This document shows, piece by piece, positions 51,982 to 61,800 of a stretch of DNA of 64,000 nt. The stretch's first letter is position 1, and the number at the start of each line of letters is the position of its first letter. Under the pieces are notes generated by a model. The model was given only the letters and a program-made list of their open reading frames with translations, was not told the DNA's origin and did not search any database. Position numbers and translations under genes: made by a program. Origin of the DNA: Choricystis sp. odSpoLacu1 (lineage: Eukaryota > Chlorophyta > Trebouxiophyceae); contig OY253650.1 in assembly GCA_958009055.1 (NCBI GenBank), forward strand, positions 372,001 through 436,000, given 5' to 3'.

Positions 51982-54036
51982 CTACATCTCTCCGCCAAAC
52001 CCACCACTCCCAAAGTAGTCCTTCCTCGACCGCTCCGCTTCCCGATTCTGAGCGTCCAGCTTGGGGCACGCCGCGATGCGGTGGCCCAGGCCGCCGCAGT
52101 AGGCGCAGCCCTTGGTGCCGGAGGCGTCTGCGAGGGCTTGCAGTTCTTCGACTGGATCGGCGAGTGCGAGCAGGAATGGAGGCACCCTCTGCTTCGCCTC
52201 CTGCAGCAGGTGCTTCAGGTCCAGCAGGATAGCGTCCGCCTGGTTTTTGTTGACAAACGTGGTGGCGACGCCCGTCTTGCCGCAGCGGCCGGTGCGGCCG
52301 ATGCGGTGGACATAGTTTTCGATTTCGGACGGCATGTCGAAATTGATCACGTGCTGAATGTCGGGGAAGTCGAGCCCCTTGGACGCGACATCGGTGGCGA
52401 CCAGGACGTCTGCCTCCCCTGCTTTGAAGGCGTCCACCGCGGCGACGCGGTCGGCCTGGTCCTTGCCGCCGTGCGCGGAGACCGCGTCCACGCCCTTCAC
52501 AAGCAAGTACTCGTGGATGTCGTCCACATCCCTCTGGTTCTCGGCAAAGATGATGGCGGGGGGGGGCGTCTTTTGGAGGGCGTCCAACAGGTAGGGCAGC
52601 TTGGCGTCCTGTTTGACGTATTCAACCTCTTGAATCACGTCCAACGATGCCGCCCCCGACCGCCCCACGTTGACCAGCACGGGGTCCACCAGCGCCGACT
52701 CGGCAAACGCCCGAATCTTGGCGGGCATGGTGGCCGAGAACATGAGGGTTTGGCGGGGGGCGCGGAAGAAGGAGAGGATGGCGCGCACGTCGTCTTCAAA
52801 GCCCAGGTCCACCATGCGGTCCGCTTCATCCAGGCACAGGTAGCGGCAGGCGTCCAGGTTCATGCGGCGGCGGGTGAGCAGATCTTTGAGGCGGCCCGGG
52901 GTGGCGACGACGATGTGGACGCCGGCGCGCAGGGCGTCGGACTGGGCCTTGCCGTCCACTCCGCCCACAGCCAGCAGCGTGCGCAGCCGCGGCCACTCCC
53001 CACCCGCGGCCAGCGCATCACAAAAATCGTCGATGATGAGCAGGGTTTGACGAGCCAGCTCGCGGGAGGGGGCGACGATCATGCCTATCGGGCCTTCATT
53101 CTGGGCGAGCGGGTAGCGCACCTCTTCTTGCAGTGCAAACAGAATCAACGGCAGCGAAAACACGAGCGTTTTGCCCGACCCCGTGAACGCGATGCCGATC
53201 ATGTCCCGCCCCGACAGAATGGTGGGCAGGCCCTGCATCTGGATGGGGGTGGGCTTGGTGATGCCTTTCGCACGCAGCGCGGCGAGGAGGGGCGCGGGCG
53301 CGCGCGTGTGCGAAAAATCGGTGATCGGGGGCGGCAGCCTCCCTCCTTCACACACAATGTGGGCGGCGTCCCGGGTGGCCTGGTGGGACGCGGCCGACGC
53401 GGCGCGAAGGCGGGCGGGGGGGGCCCAGCCCGTGTCGATTGCGCGCGTGGTGAGGGGTGCCCCGGTCGCCAGCTCTTTCGCGCTCTTCAACGCCTGCTTG
53501 GCCGTGATCGCGGCCATCATGTCCCTCTCCTCCCGCAGCACGCGCTCGGACTCCGTCTCGGTGGGCCCATCCTTGCGGGCACGGGCGGCGGCGACGAGGA
53601 GGGATTCTTTCGGGGGGGCGGCAGCGCGCGAGGGTGAGGGGGGGGCCGCGTCGCGAGAGGGGGGAGGCGCCTGGGGCGGGGGCGCGCGCCCCAGGCGGAC
53701 CAGCCGGGCGGCGACCTCCTGCTCGCGCCTCTTTTTGAGGGGGACGTACTCTTCGTAGCTGTGGTTGGTGTGTGGGGTGGGTGGGTGAAGGTCGGTGGAG
53801 AGGGGACGCGTGTGCCGTCGCCATTCGCACCACCCTCCCTCCCTCAACCCCACTAATCTCACGCACCCGTCGTCCTCCTCCATCAGTGTCGCCTTGCCTT
53901 CCTCCACCTCCAGGTCGGCGCGGCGGTAGCGCTTGACCGGGGGCGGCGGCGCCAGCGCCCTGGCATTGGCGCCGCTGCCGCTGGCGCCGGCCGACGGGGG
54001 CGGGGGTGGCGCCGTGCAGGGGGGGGCGTCAGCCAT
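51982..54036 (-). CDS. DDX41: DEAD-box RNA helicase DDX41 (Abstrakt)
   Basis: Exons 54036-53867 and 53758-51982 (648 aa). DDX41 is a nuclear helicase of the splicing C complex. After a Pro/Ala-rich start come YEEYVPLKKRRE (the DDX41 N-terminal signature), a Q motif (GITKPTPIQMQGLP), AFTGSGKTLVF, PSRELARQT, VATPGRLKD, LDEADRMVDLGFE, SATMP, ATDVASKGLDFPDIQHVIN, HRIGRTGRCGKTG and a CCHC zinc knuckle CAYCGGLGHRIAACP near the C-terminus. The knuckle after the helicase core is unique to DDX41. The start chosen is the first ATG in frame with MADAPP. Confidence 0.96.
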   Translation of the reverse strand: MADAPPCTAPPPPPSAGASGSGANARALAPPPPVKRYRRADLEVEEGKATLMEEDDGCVRLVGLREGGWCEWRRHTRPLSTDLHPPTPHTNHSYEEYVPLKKRREQEVAARLVRLGRAPPPQAPPPSRDAAPPSPSRAAAPPKESLLVAAARARKDGPTETESERVLREERDMMAAITAKQALKSAKELATGAPLTTRAIDTGWAPPARLRAASAASHQATRDAAHIVCEGGRLPPPITDFSHTRAPAPLLAALRAKGITKPTPIQMQGLPTILSGRDMIGIAFTGSGKTLVFSLPLILFALQEEVRYPLAQNEGPIGMIVAPSRELARQTLLIIDDFCDALAAGGEWPRLRTLLAVGGVDGKAQSDALRAGVHIVVATPGRLKDLLTRRRMNLDACRYLCLDEADRMVDLGFEDDVRAILSFFRAPRQTLMFSATMPAKIRAFAESALVDPVLVNVGRSGAASLDVIQEVEYVKQDAKLPYLLDALQKTPPPAIIFAENQRDVDDIHEYLLVKGVDAVSAHGGKDQADRVAAVDAFKAGEADVLVATDVASKGLDFPDIQHVINFDMPSEIENYVHRIGRTGRCGKTGVATTFVNKNQADAILLDLKHLLQEAKQRVPPFLLALADPVEELQALADASGTKGCAYCGGLGHRIAACPKLDAQNREAERSRKDYFGSGGFGGEM

Positions 54037-54261
54037 GTGTGGGAGACGCGTGGCAGTGAGGAGAAGAGGAGGGGCCCCCCGCGGGGGGGGAGAGCAGGGA
54101 CGAAAAACAGTGTTTTGGTTGTGACGTCGAAAAACGCTCACTGTTACCACACGAACCCCCCCGCCGTCCAAGGTTTTGTCAGTGAACTACACACGTCTGC
54201 ACACAGAGAGAGCGCTGAACACGCACACACGGAAACAGAAAAAAAAATGCAGTCCCCTCCC

Positions 54262-54550
54262 TCACCACACGCAGCACCACCACCGCCGCGGCCGCGTCGC
54301 CGCGGTCGTGGGGCTGGCGCCGGGGGTCATCTTGGCCGCCGCCACCGGAGCCTCACCATGAGCCACAGCGCTGTGTGAGTGTGTGTGTTGAGGTGAGAAG
54401 TGGAAAGGCATGATTCTTTTGATCGATGATCACACCCCTCGCTCCCCCCCCACACACAAACACTCACCGCGCCGCCCTCTCAAACGCGGCCGCCACCTCT
54501 CTGGGCGTCAGGGCAGGGTCGTCCGCCGCGCCCGCGGTGTCGGGCTGCAT
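54262..54550 (-). CDS. 63-residue unknown protein
   Basis: Two exons, 54550-54468 and 54370-54262. Exon 1 encodes MQPDTAGAADDPALTPREV and AAAFERAAR; a GTGAGTG donor and a CACAG acceptor join it to AVAHGEAPVAAAKMTPGAS and a short Arg/Trp/Cys C-terminus (RPRRWWCCVW). I do not recognise it. Support is the good splice sites, the matching phase and the position 161 bp head-to-head from syntaxin 5. The terminal WWCCVW could be a lipid-anchor site. It may also be the 5' part of a larger transcript. Confidence 0.42.
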
Positions 54551-54711
54551 GGTTGAATAGAAAAAAAACGAGAACGATGTGTGCGAAAAACAAAGAAAGA
54601 CACTCTGCCCCTGTTTTTTTTTCACGCTGCGCGAGTGCGCGCGCCTCGCGTTCACATACACGCACGGCGCTTTTTAAGCTGCACGCGACCACCGCCCCTC
54701 TTTCCTCTGCG

Positions 54712-56282
54712 ATGGCGCCGCTGGCCGCGCGCGGCGCGGGCGTGCCCAGCGCCGCCAGCACCGACCGCACCGCCGAGTTTCTGAAGCTGGCCACGGCTGC
54801 GCAGGCGGCACGGGTGAGTGTGTGGTGTTTGGGGGGGGGAATAGGGAGGCGGGAGGAGGGGAGGGGGCGGCCAACACACCGTACGTCGCGCATCGCGCAA
54901 TCAAAAGCGCTGGCGTCCCACCGACCTTCCTTTTTCTCCCACCCTCCTGCAGGCGCCCACACCAGCTACTGCTGCTGACAACGGAGGTGAGATCTGGAGA
55001 TGAAAGGTGGGAGGATGGAAAGGGAAGGGGGCCGTCAAACACACACACTCACCTCGGGACACCACACACCCACCCACACAGCCACCCTGCCCGGCCACCA
55101 CCCGTCCCTAGCCGCCGCCTCCACCTCCTCCGCCACCGGGTCCGAGTTCTCCCGCAAAGCGGCTGCCGTGGGGGCGGGCATCCACGCCACGTCGGCCAAG
55201 CTTGCCCAACTGGCCGCCCTCGCGAAACGCACCTCCTCCTTTGACGACCCCGCCGCCGAGATCGCCGACCTGTCGGCCCGCATCAAGCGCGACATTGCCG
55301 GGCTGAATGGCGCCCTGGCCGAGCTGGCCGCCGTCGGCGGGCGTGGCGGCGGCGGCGGCGGCGACGGCCACGCGCGCGCGCACTCGCACACCGTCGTCGA
55401 CTCGCTGCGCTCCCGCCTGAAGGATGCGGCCACCCAATTCAAGGGCGTGCTGGATGCCCGCCAAGCCGCTCTGGCGGCGGGCGCCGACCGGAGGGCCCGG
55501 TTTTCGGCGCCCACTGCGGCCGCCGCGGGCGCCAGCGGCGCCGGCGCACTGCCGCCGCGCCCTGCGCCCGCGCTGAGCGGTGCGAGGGCGGGAGGACCCC
55601 TGTTTGGCGGCACATCAGTGCGCCCGCCTCCGCCCGGGCTGGCGCCTCCGCCGCAGAGCAATGAAAGGTGGGGCGGCGGCGGGGGGGCAGCCGCGCCCGC
55701 GTGGCCGCCGCCAGCGGGGGCACACGTCGGCGTGGCGACGGGGGGGCAGCCGCTGCGGCACAGGGGGGGGGGAGGGGGTCGAAACGAGGCCAGGTGAGAG
55801 GGGCGCGAGCCAGCCAAGCGTCCCCCCCGCGGAGTGGAAAGGACAAGAAGGGAGGCCAAGCAAAACACGAACCCTCGACCCCCCCCCCCCAACACACACA
55901 CACACACAGCCAACCCTTGCTCGCGTCCCGCCCGCCCGCCCCCCCCTCCTTTGGCGGGGGCCAGGCCCAGGCCCAGGCCCTCACCATGGCCACCCAGCGC
56001 GACGCATACTTGACGTCACGCGCGGGCGCGCTGCAACAAGTGGAGTCCACCATCGCGGAGCTCGGCGGCATCTTCAACCAGTTGGCCACCCTGGTCGCAG
56101 AACAAGGGGAAACCGCCATCCGCATCGATGAACACGTGTCCGACGCCCTGGGCAACGTGGAGGGGGCACAGGCCCAGTTGTTGCGCCACCTGGCCACCAT
56201 CTCGTCCAACAGGTGGCTGATTCTCAAGTGTCTGGGCGTGCTGCTGGTGTTTGCCCTATTTTTCGTGATTGTGATGGCGTGA
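54712..56282 (+). CDS. SYP3/SED5: syntaxin 5 / SED5, Golgi Qa-SNARE
   Basis: Exons 54712-54813, 54953-54986, 55082-55793 and 55910-56282 (406 aa). SED5 is the Qa-SNARE for fusion at the cis-Golgi. The N-terminus keeps the DRTAEFLKLA block. The Habc helices are visible (FSRKAAAVGAGIHATSAKLA; DSLRSRLKDAATQFKGVL). The SNARE motif RAGALQQVESTIAELGGIFN with the central Gln in QLATLVAEQGETAIRID and the anchor WLILKCLGVLLVFALFFVIV match SED5 closely. A long Gly/Pro-rich linker (~130 residues) separates Habc and SNARE parts. Works with Rab2 and USE1, also in this window. Confidence 0.93.
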
Positions 56283-56370
56283 AAAGGAGAGAGAGAGAGG
56301 GGTGTGCAAGATTACAGACAAGCGCGTTAGAACGACACTACCCAAAAACCAAATCAACTCTCTTCACTCT

Positions 56371-57503
56371 TCACCACACTCTCGGCCCCTTGCGCGCGCT
56401 CTCCAGGAAGCCGCGCAACGCGTCCAGCCGGGCCGCCAGCTCGGCTCCCGCCGCGGCCGCCGCGTCGGGGCGCGGCGGTGGGGGCGTATGAGCGCGAGGC
56501 GGTGTGACTGCCGTTGCCTGCGGCCGCGCCGCCAGCGCTCGCCGCGCCGCCACCGCGTCCGCCGCGCTGGCGGCCGCTTTGGCGGCGCGCTCCGCCACGT
56601 AGGCGATGGGGTCAAAACGCGGCGGCGGCGGCGCACCGCTGCCGCCGCGCTTGGCGTTGAGCGCCCCCGCCGCCGCACGCGCGCGCACGCGGGAGCCCAC
56701 CGCGTCGCCACGCGCGGCGGCAGCAGCCGCCTCCGCGTCCGCCACCCGGGCGGCCGCGTCGCGGGCGCCCCGGCGGGCCGCGGTGCGCGTCGCGGCGGCG
56801 TCGCTCTCGGCCGCCTCTGCGCGCTGCGCCAGCGCGGCGCACGCGGCTTCAGCCGCCGCTTCAGACGCGGCCAGCGCGGTACGCAGGGCGTCGGCCTCCG
56901 CTTTCCAGCGAGCCGCGTCGGCGGCGGCGGTGTCGGGGCGGGACGCGGCGCGCAGGGTGGCCACCACGCGCCGCAGGCGGGCCACCGCATCGGCATCAGA
57001 CTCGGGGGCCAGGGGGAGGGGGTAGGTGGCGGCGTCGTATGCGTCCTGGCGGGTGATGATGAGGTAGCGGCGACTGGAGGGGGAAGGCGGCGGCCGAGTT
57101 GTTGCCGCTGCCGCGGCTGGTGCCCCGCCCGCCGTCGCCGCCACATCCTGCGGCGACAGCAGCACAGCCTCCAGCCCAGGACCCCCGCTCACCGCGGCCG
57201 TCACCAGGCGCACAAACGCGGCAAAAGGCCGCCGCGCGGACGCGGCGGCCGTGAGCGCGTCGACCGCGGCATCATCAAACGTCGCCGCCCACGCCACACC
57301 GTCCGCGGCCCGCTCCACCACGATGTGCAGAGAAGAGGGGGAGGTCAGTGACACGGTGACGATGTGGGGTTCGGGGGCGCCGAGCGTGGTGGTGGTCTGT
57401 GGGGGGGGGGTGGAAAGGTCGGGGCGCGTGATGCTGGGTGCGCGTGTGGCGGTTGGCGCGTCTTATCTCTCACCTCCACCACCGCGCACCACATGTTCGC
57501 CAT
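56371..57503 (-). CDS. VFL3: centriolar coiled-coil protein CCDC61/VFL3
   Basis: Exons 57503-57474 and 57396-56371 (351 aa). CCDC61/VFL3 has an XRCC4-like head and coiled-coil tail and is needed for basal-body orientation and flagellar number. The head is recognised by SLHIVVERAADGVAWAATFD and especially RRYLIITRQDAYDAATYPLPL, which matches the family YLIL...YPLPL block. A coiled coil (residues ~165-245; ARWKAEADALRTALAASEAA) and a Pro/Ala-rich tail ending in LRGFLESARK follow. The N-terminal 24 residues (MANMWCAVVETTTLGAPEPH) come from a tiny first exon. Confidence 0.72.
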
Positions 57504-57759
57504 CCAAGTCGGCTGTCGTCGCGTCGGCGGCGGCAGGCGGCGATGGAGGCGACGGCGAAGGCGTCCGCATCATCGCGCGCCAATGGGGGATGCTTTGTGT
57601 GTGCGTGCGTGCACTGCGCGGGGACTACACCCTCGCCACAGCCGTCACGTGAACGGGATGAGCCTCTGACGCTGCCAACAGGCAGCTGGAGAGGCCAGCA
57701 GAACACCCCGTGAGAGGAAGAGAGAAGCGTTTTTGCGAGAGCGTTGTTTTGTCATCGAC

Positions 57760-58557
57760 CTACCCTCCCCGCGCCCACCTGGGCCGCCTCGCCTCCGCCT
57801 CCGCCGCCAACTCCCGCCCCACCTCCGTCTTCAGCTTGCCGCGCACCCCCTCAAAAAACTCGGACAGGGCGAGGCCTGGGTGAGCGGTTTCGTATTCTGC
57901 GGCTTGCAACAGCATCTCGACTTTGTCGCAGTCTTTGACGAGGCGGGCTTCGGGCGTCTGGCCCGCCTCGTATTCAGCCCACAACGAGGCAATGGCAGAG
58001 CCGGCCGCCGAGTCGGCGCCACCCAGGAGGCGCGCCATTTCGGCCACCGCGTCGGCCTCTGCCGCCGCTTTCACACTCTTGGGCACGCCGTCCCCGGGCG
58101 CGATGTCGCCCACCACGGCTTCCGCCACATCGTGTGCCAGCGCGATGGCCACCGCGCGGGACGCGTTGTATTCGGGCCGGCCGGCGGCCGCGACCAGGGC
58201 GGCAAGCGCGACGCGGTGGGAGTGGTCGGCCACGGACTCGGGGGAGGGGACGCCGCGGCGCACCCAGCCGGTGCGGGGGGTGGTCTGGAGGAAGTGTGTG
58301 GTTTGAAGTGTGGGGGTGGAGCGGAGGCAGGTCGGCTGTTTGTTTTCTCGACGCGCCCGAGGGAAACCAAAATAGATCGATCCCCCCCCAACGCACTTCC
58401 CCGCCCCTTTGGCGGGCACAAACAAACACACAAAAACCAAGTGCATAGACACACAACACACACAACACACCTTGAGCCGCGTCGCCAGCGTCAAAAAGTC
58501 GACCTCCGCTTTGGCGGACGAGGGGGCGCCGGGAGGGGCGGCGGTCGGGGCCGCCAT
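57760..58557 (-). CDS. HDDC2: HD-domain 5'-deoxynucleotidase HDDC2
   Basis: Exons 58557-58471 and 58284-57760 (203 aa). HDDC2/YfbR-type enzymes dephosphorylate deoxynucleoside 5'-monophosphates. TGWVRRGVPSPESVADHSHRVA, the metal-binding LAHDVAEAVVGDIAPGDGVPK, LWAEYEAGQTPEARLVKDCDKVEMLLQAAEYE follow human HDDC2 throughout. The His and HD metal ligands are present (DHSHR, AHD, and the later CDKVEM Asp). Length is standard. Start 58557 lies just before the conserved FLTLATRLK helix. Confidence 0.93.
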   Translation of the reverse strand: MAAPTAAPPGAPSSAKAEVDFLTLATRLKVCCVCCVSMHLVFVCLFVPAKGAGKCVGGGSIYFGFPRARRENKQPTCLRSTPTLQTTHFLQTTPRTGWVRRGVPSPESVADHSHRVALAALVAAAGRPEYNASRAVAIALAHDVAEAVVGDIAPGDGVPKSVKAAAEADAVAEMARLLGGADSAAGSAIASLWAEYEAGQTPEARLVKDCDKVEMLLQAAEYETAHPGLALSEFFEGVRGKLKTEVGRELAAEAEARRPRWARGG

Positions 58558-58863
58558 TCGAGGGGGGGCGGCGGCGACGCTAGAATGAAAGGAGGGGCGA
58601 GGGAGGGGTGGGCGCGCCAGGGTGGGCCAGGCTGTTTGGGAAGCAGATGCGACGAAGAAAAAGGCAATGTCTGTGTTGATCAACGTCGTTCCCGACGTTG
58701 CTATTTTGTTTACTTTACAGGCGCAGTGAGAGCGCTCCCCAGAAGAGTGTGCGCAGGGCGGCGGGCACGGCGCGACTACGGTCAACGTCCGCGCGCGCGC
58801 CTCTTTAGCTTGTGGGAGTGGGGGCCTGCTAAAGATTTCCCCCCCATAATATTTAATATCCAC
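58558..58863. promoter_or_regulatory. HDDC2 upstream region with stacked palindromes
   Basis: 306 bp between the HDDC2 start and the stop of the large fusion gene. 58675-58684 is the palindrome GTTGATCAAC; overlapping it, 58681-58700 is an 8-bp-arm hairpin (CAACGTCG / CGACGTTG) with a TTCC loop. An AT-rich patch (ATAATATTTAATATC) at about 58846-58860 precedes the fusion stop. Confidence 0.55.
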
Positions 58864-61800
58864 TCAAGACGCGCCGCCACCGCGCGGGGCTGTGTTCAAG
58901 TCAATCATGCCGCCGGTCGCCCTGAAGAAGCTGGCGAACTGGGTGTAGCTGATGGCAGGCGCCTCCTCCTCCTCGCCACCGCCGCCGGGGTCGGTGGAGC
59001 GGCGGCGCGCGGCCACCGCGGCGCGCAGCTCGCGCGCGGTGAGCGCGTCGAGCGTCGCTGCGTCGCCGCGCGGGTGCGACGGCGACCCGGGGCGGTCGCC
59101 GGCACCAACGCTGTCGTTTCCAGTGTCCCCGGTCTGCAGGGCGCGCGCGTGGCGCACGAGGCGGGTGAAGGAGGCGGTGCCCGCCCGCGTGAGCCGGGCG
59201 ACCGACGCGTCGGGGGTGGGGCGCGGCGCGTACGTGCCGCTGCCGCCGCGGCTGGTGTCGGCGGCCAGCACGGCCCACAGGGCGCGCACTTGTTCGTCGG
59301 GCACCTCGGTCCGGTGGGCGCGCACGAGGGCGGCCCGCATGAAGGTGCGGGTGAGGAGGGCTTGGTCGAGCAAGGGGCCGACCGCAAAGAGCGCGAGCGC
59401 CCAGAACGCCATGTACGCGCCGACGGGGGCGCCGCCCGACGCAGAGGCGGGCACAGCGGCAGCTACAGCGGCATACAGGAACGGGTTGAACGAGGTGGCA
59501 AGAATAAAGACGTCGCGCTGGGCCATGGCGGCGTCGATCGCGGCCGCGTCGGGCGACAAGGCCGCGTCGTGGCTGGCGCTGCGGTCGCCACGTGGCGATA
59601 AGGCCGCGTCGTGGCGGGCGGTGCGGTTGCCACGCGGCGGAACACGCGATCTGGGACCACGCCGCGGCGCGTGGCGGAGCACTCAGCCACACCCCGCCGC
59701 CACCGCGCGGGCGACGACGCCGTTGACCAGCATGACTAGGGCAGCCTGCACACTGGTCGCGTCCGCCATGGCCATGTCCCGCACCGCGTGCATGGACACG
59801 GGCAGCAGGCCAGAGTAGGCGCCCGCGGCCGCCAGCACGCGGCGCAGGTCGTGCGGCGTGAGGGACGAGCCCCCCGCAAACATGAGTGTCCACAGCGCGG
59901 GCGCCGCCAGCCAGCGCCACAGCTTGGCGTGGCGTTTGCAGCCGACAGGGTCGACGGCGCGGTAGGTGGCGGCGGCGGCGGTGGGGACGATGACAGCGCA
60001 CGCAAAGATGATGAAAAAGTTGGCGAGCGCAGACACAGTGACGCTGGGCAGGGCGCCCGCTGCCACGGCGGCGGTCATGGCGCCGCCCAGCACCACGCTG
60101 AGCGTGAGGGCGGCCGCGACCGCCAGGTAGAGAGACCCGCCCCAAGCAGGCTGGTGGTGGGAGCCGACGCGGCGGGCGGCGTCAGGTAAAACATGGCGTT
60201 GAGGGCCACGCTGGTGAGATGGGAGGCGAGGCGGGGGGAGGGCGGGCCCGCGGCGCGCGCGGCGGCGCAGCGAGCGAGCAGCACAGCGGCGACGGCGGCA
60301 CGCGCGAGCGTGATGGCGCCGACGGCGCCCGCCGCGCCGCGCGGGCACTTGGCAAACGCGTCCCGCAGGTCGCACTCGAGCAGGGCGTAGAACGTTGTGA
60401 CGCCCAGCCCACCCGCGATCAGGGTCAGCGCGACCGCGGGGGGGAGCAGGGGGCGGCCGGCCACCAGGGAGGCGGCGACGCCCACCAACGCTGCGACCGC
60501 GGCCCCCACGATGGCCGCCAGCACGCAGTCGTCGCCAAAGTGTTGCACGATGAGGCGCCAGCCACCGACTGCTTTGGCGACGGCGGTCGCCAGGTAGGCC
60601 GCGCTCATGGCTTTGCCGTTGGGCAGGTTGGCGGGCGCGTAAGCGGACGGCGGCTGGCTCGCCAGGTACAGGCCGAGCGGTTCGAGCGCGTACTGGTGGC
60701 CGACGACGAGCACAGACCGGCCAGCGGCAACGTCTGGGGCAAGAACTTTCTCATAGAAATCAGCGACTCTCGCATAGACAGACGCCGCCGTCTCCCCAAG
60801 TGGAGGCGCAGCGGTGGGCGCGTGCAGCAGGTGGTCGTACATGGCGCGGCCTAGCGCGCGCTGGAGGAGGCGCACGTTCTGGCCTGAGAAGATTCCAAAG
60901 CTCTTCTCGTTCAGGGCACAGGAGGCGGTCAACTGCAGGTCGGCGGGTTGGCCCGCCGCGGTGCGCGCGGTACGGCGCAGCGTGGACACGTAGACGACGT
61001 CGAACGTGATACCGGGCGCCGCACGCTTGAGGTCGGCGCCGCCGCGCGCGCTTGCAGCCGGCCGAAGCGGGTGAGGTCGACGTCGCGCACGCCGGCCAGC
61101 ACGCCGCGCTCGTTGGAGGTGGACTCGCCATGGCGAATGAAGAAGAGGGTGCCGGGTTTGGACGGTGAGGCGCTGGGCTCGACGGGCGCGGCTGGGGAAG
61201 CTGCACTGGGCTCGGCCTTTGGCGACGCGAGAGGCTGTGTGGCGAGCGGCGCGCCCGCCTCCGTCGCCAGTGCAAACGGCGACGCGGCCACCGCGCGCGG
61301 CTGCCCGCCCGTCGGTGCGCCCGCGCCGGCAGCCGACACAGCGGACGCCACGTTGGCTGCCGCCGCCATGGCGGCAACCCCCGCCGCCGCCGCCGCCGCA
61401 ACGGACGACGTCTGCAGCGGCGTGGCAGGCGCTTCTTCATCGTCCTGCACGCACGCGTCGCGGCGCGCCCCCGCCAGCCGCGTCACGCCGGTCGCCACAC
61501 CCCGCCCCAGCCGCACGGCCAGCACACACCCCGGCACAGCGGCCGCCAGCACGAGCAGGGTGACCCACTGCACAGTCAGCAGCGACGCAATCGTCGCCGC
61601 GTCGGCCGCGTCGGAGGACGCAGCCCGCAGGCCGGCAGCCACGGCGGCCGCCCTGGGTGGCAGTTCATACACTTGGGTGGGTTGGGCAGCCACACAGAGC
61701 ACCGCGCTGCCGTCGGGGCGGGTAGCGACCGTCAGATCGTGCTGCGGGAAGGCGCCCAGGGGGACGGGGTAGCGCGCCTTGATCGCGCCACACTCTTCAG

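Noticed and set aside
52081..53637. 518-codon plus-strand open frame opposite DDX41
   Set aside because: Antisense shadow of the helicase core, no independent motif.
59683..59685. TGA as a selenocysteine codon
   Set aside because: Downstream residues match no known selenoprotein motif and no SECIS-like stem was recognised; intron, error or gene end are simpler.
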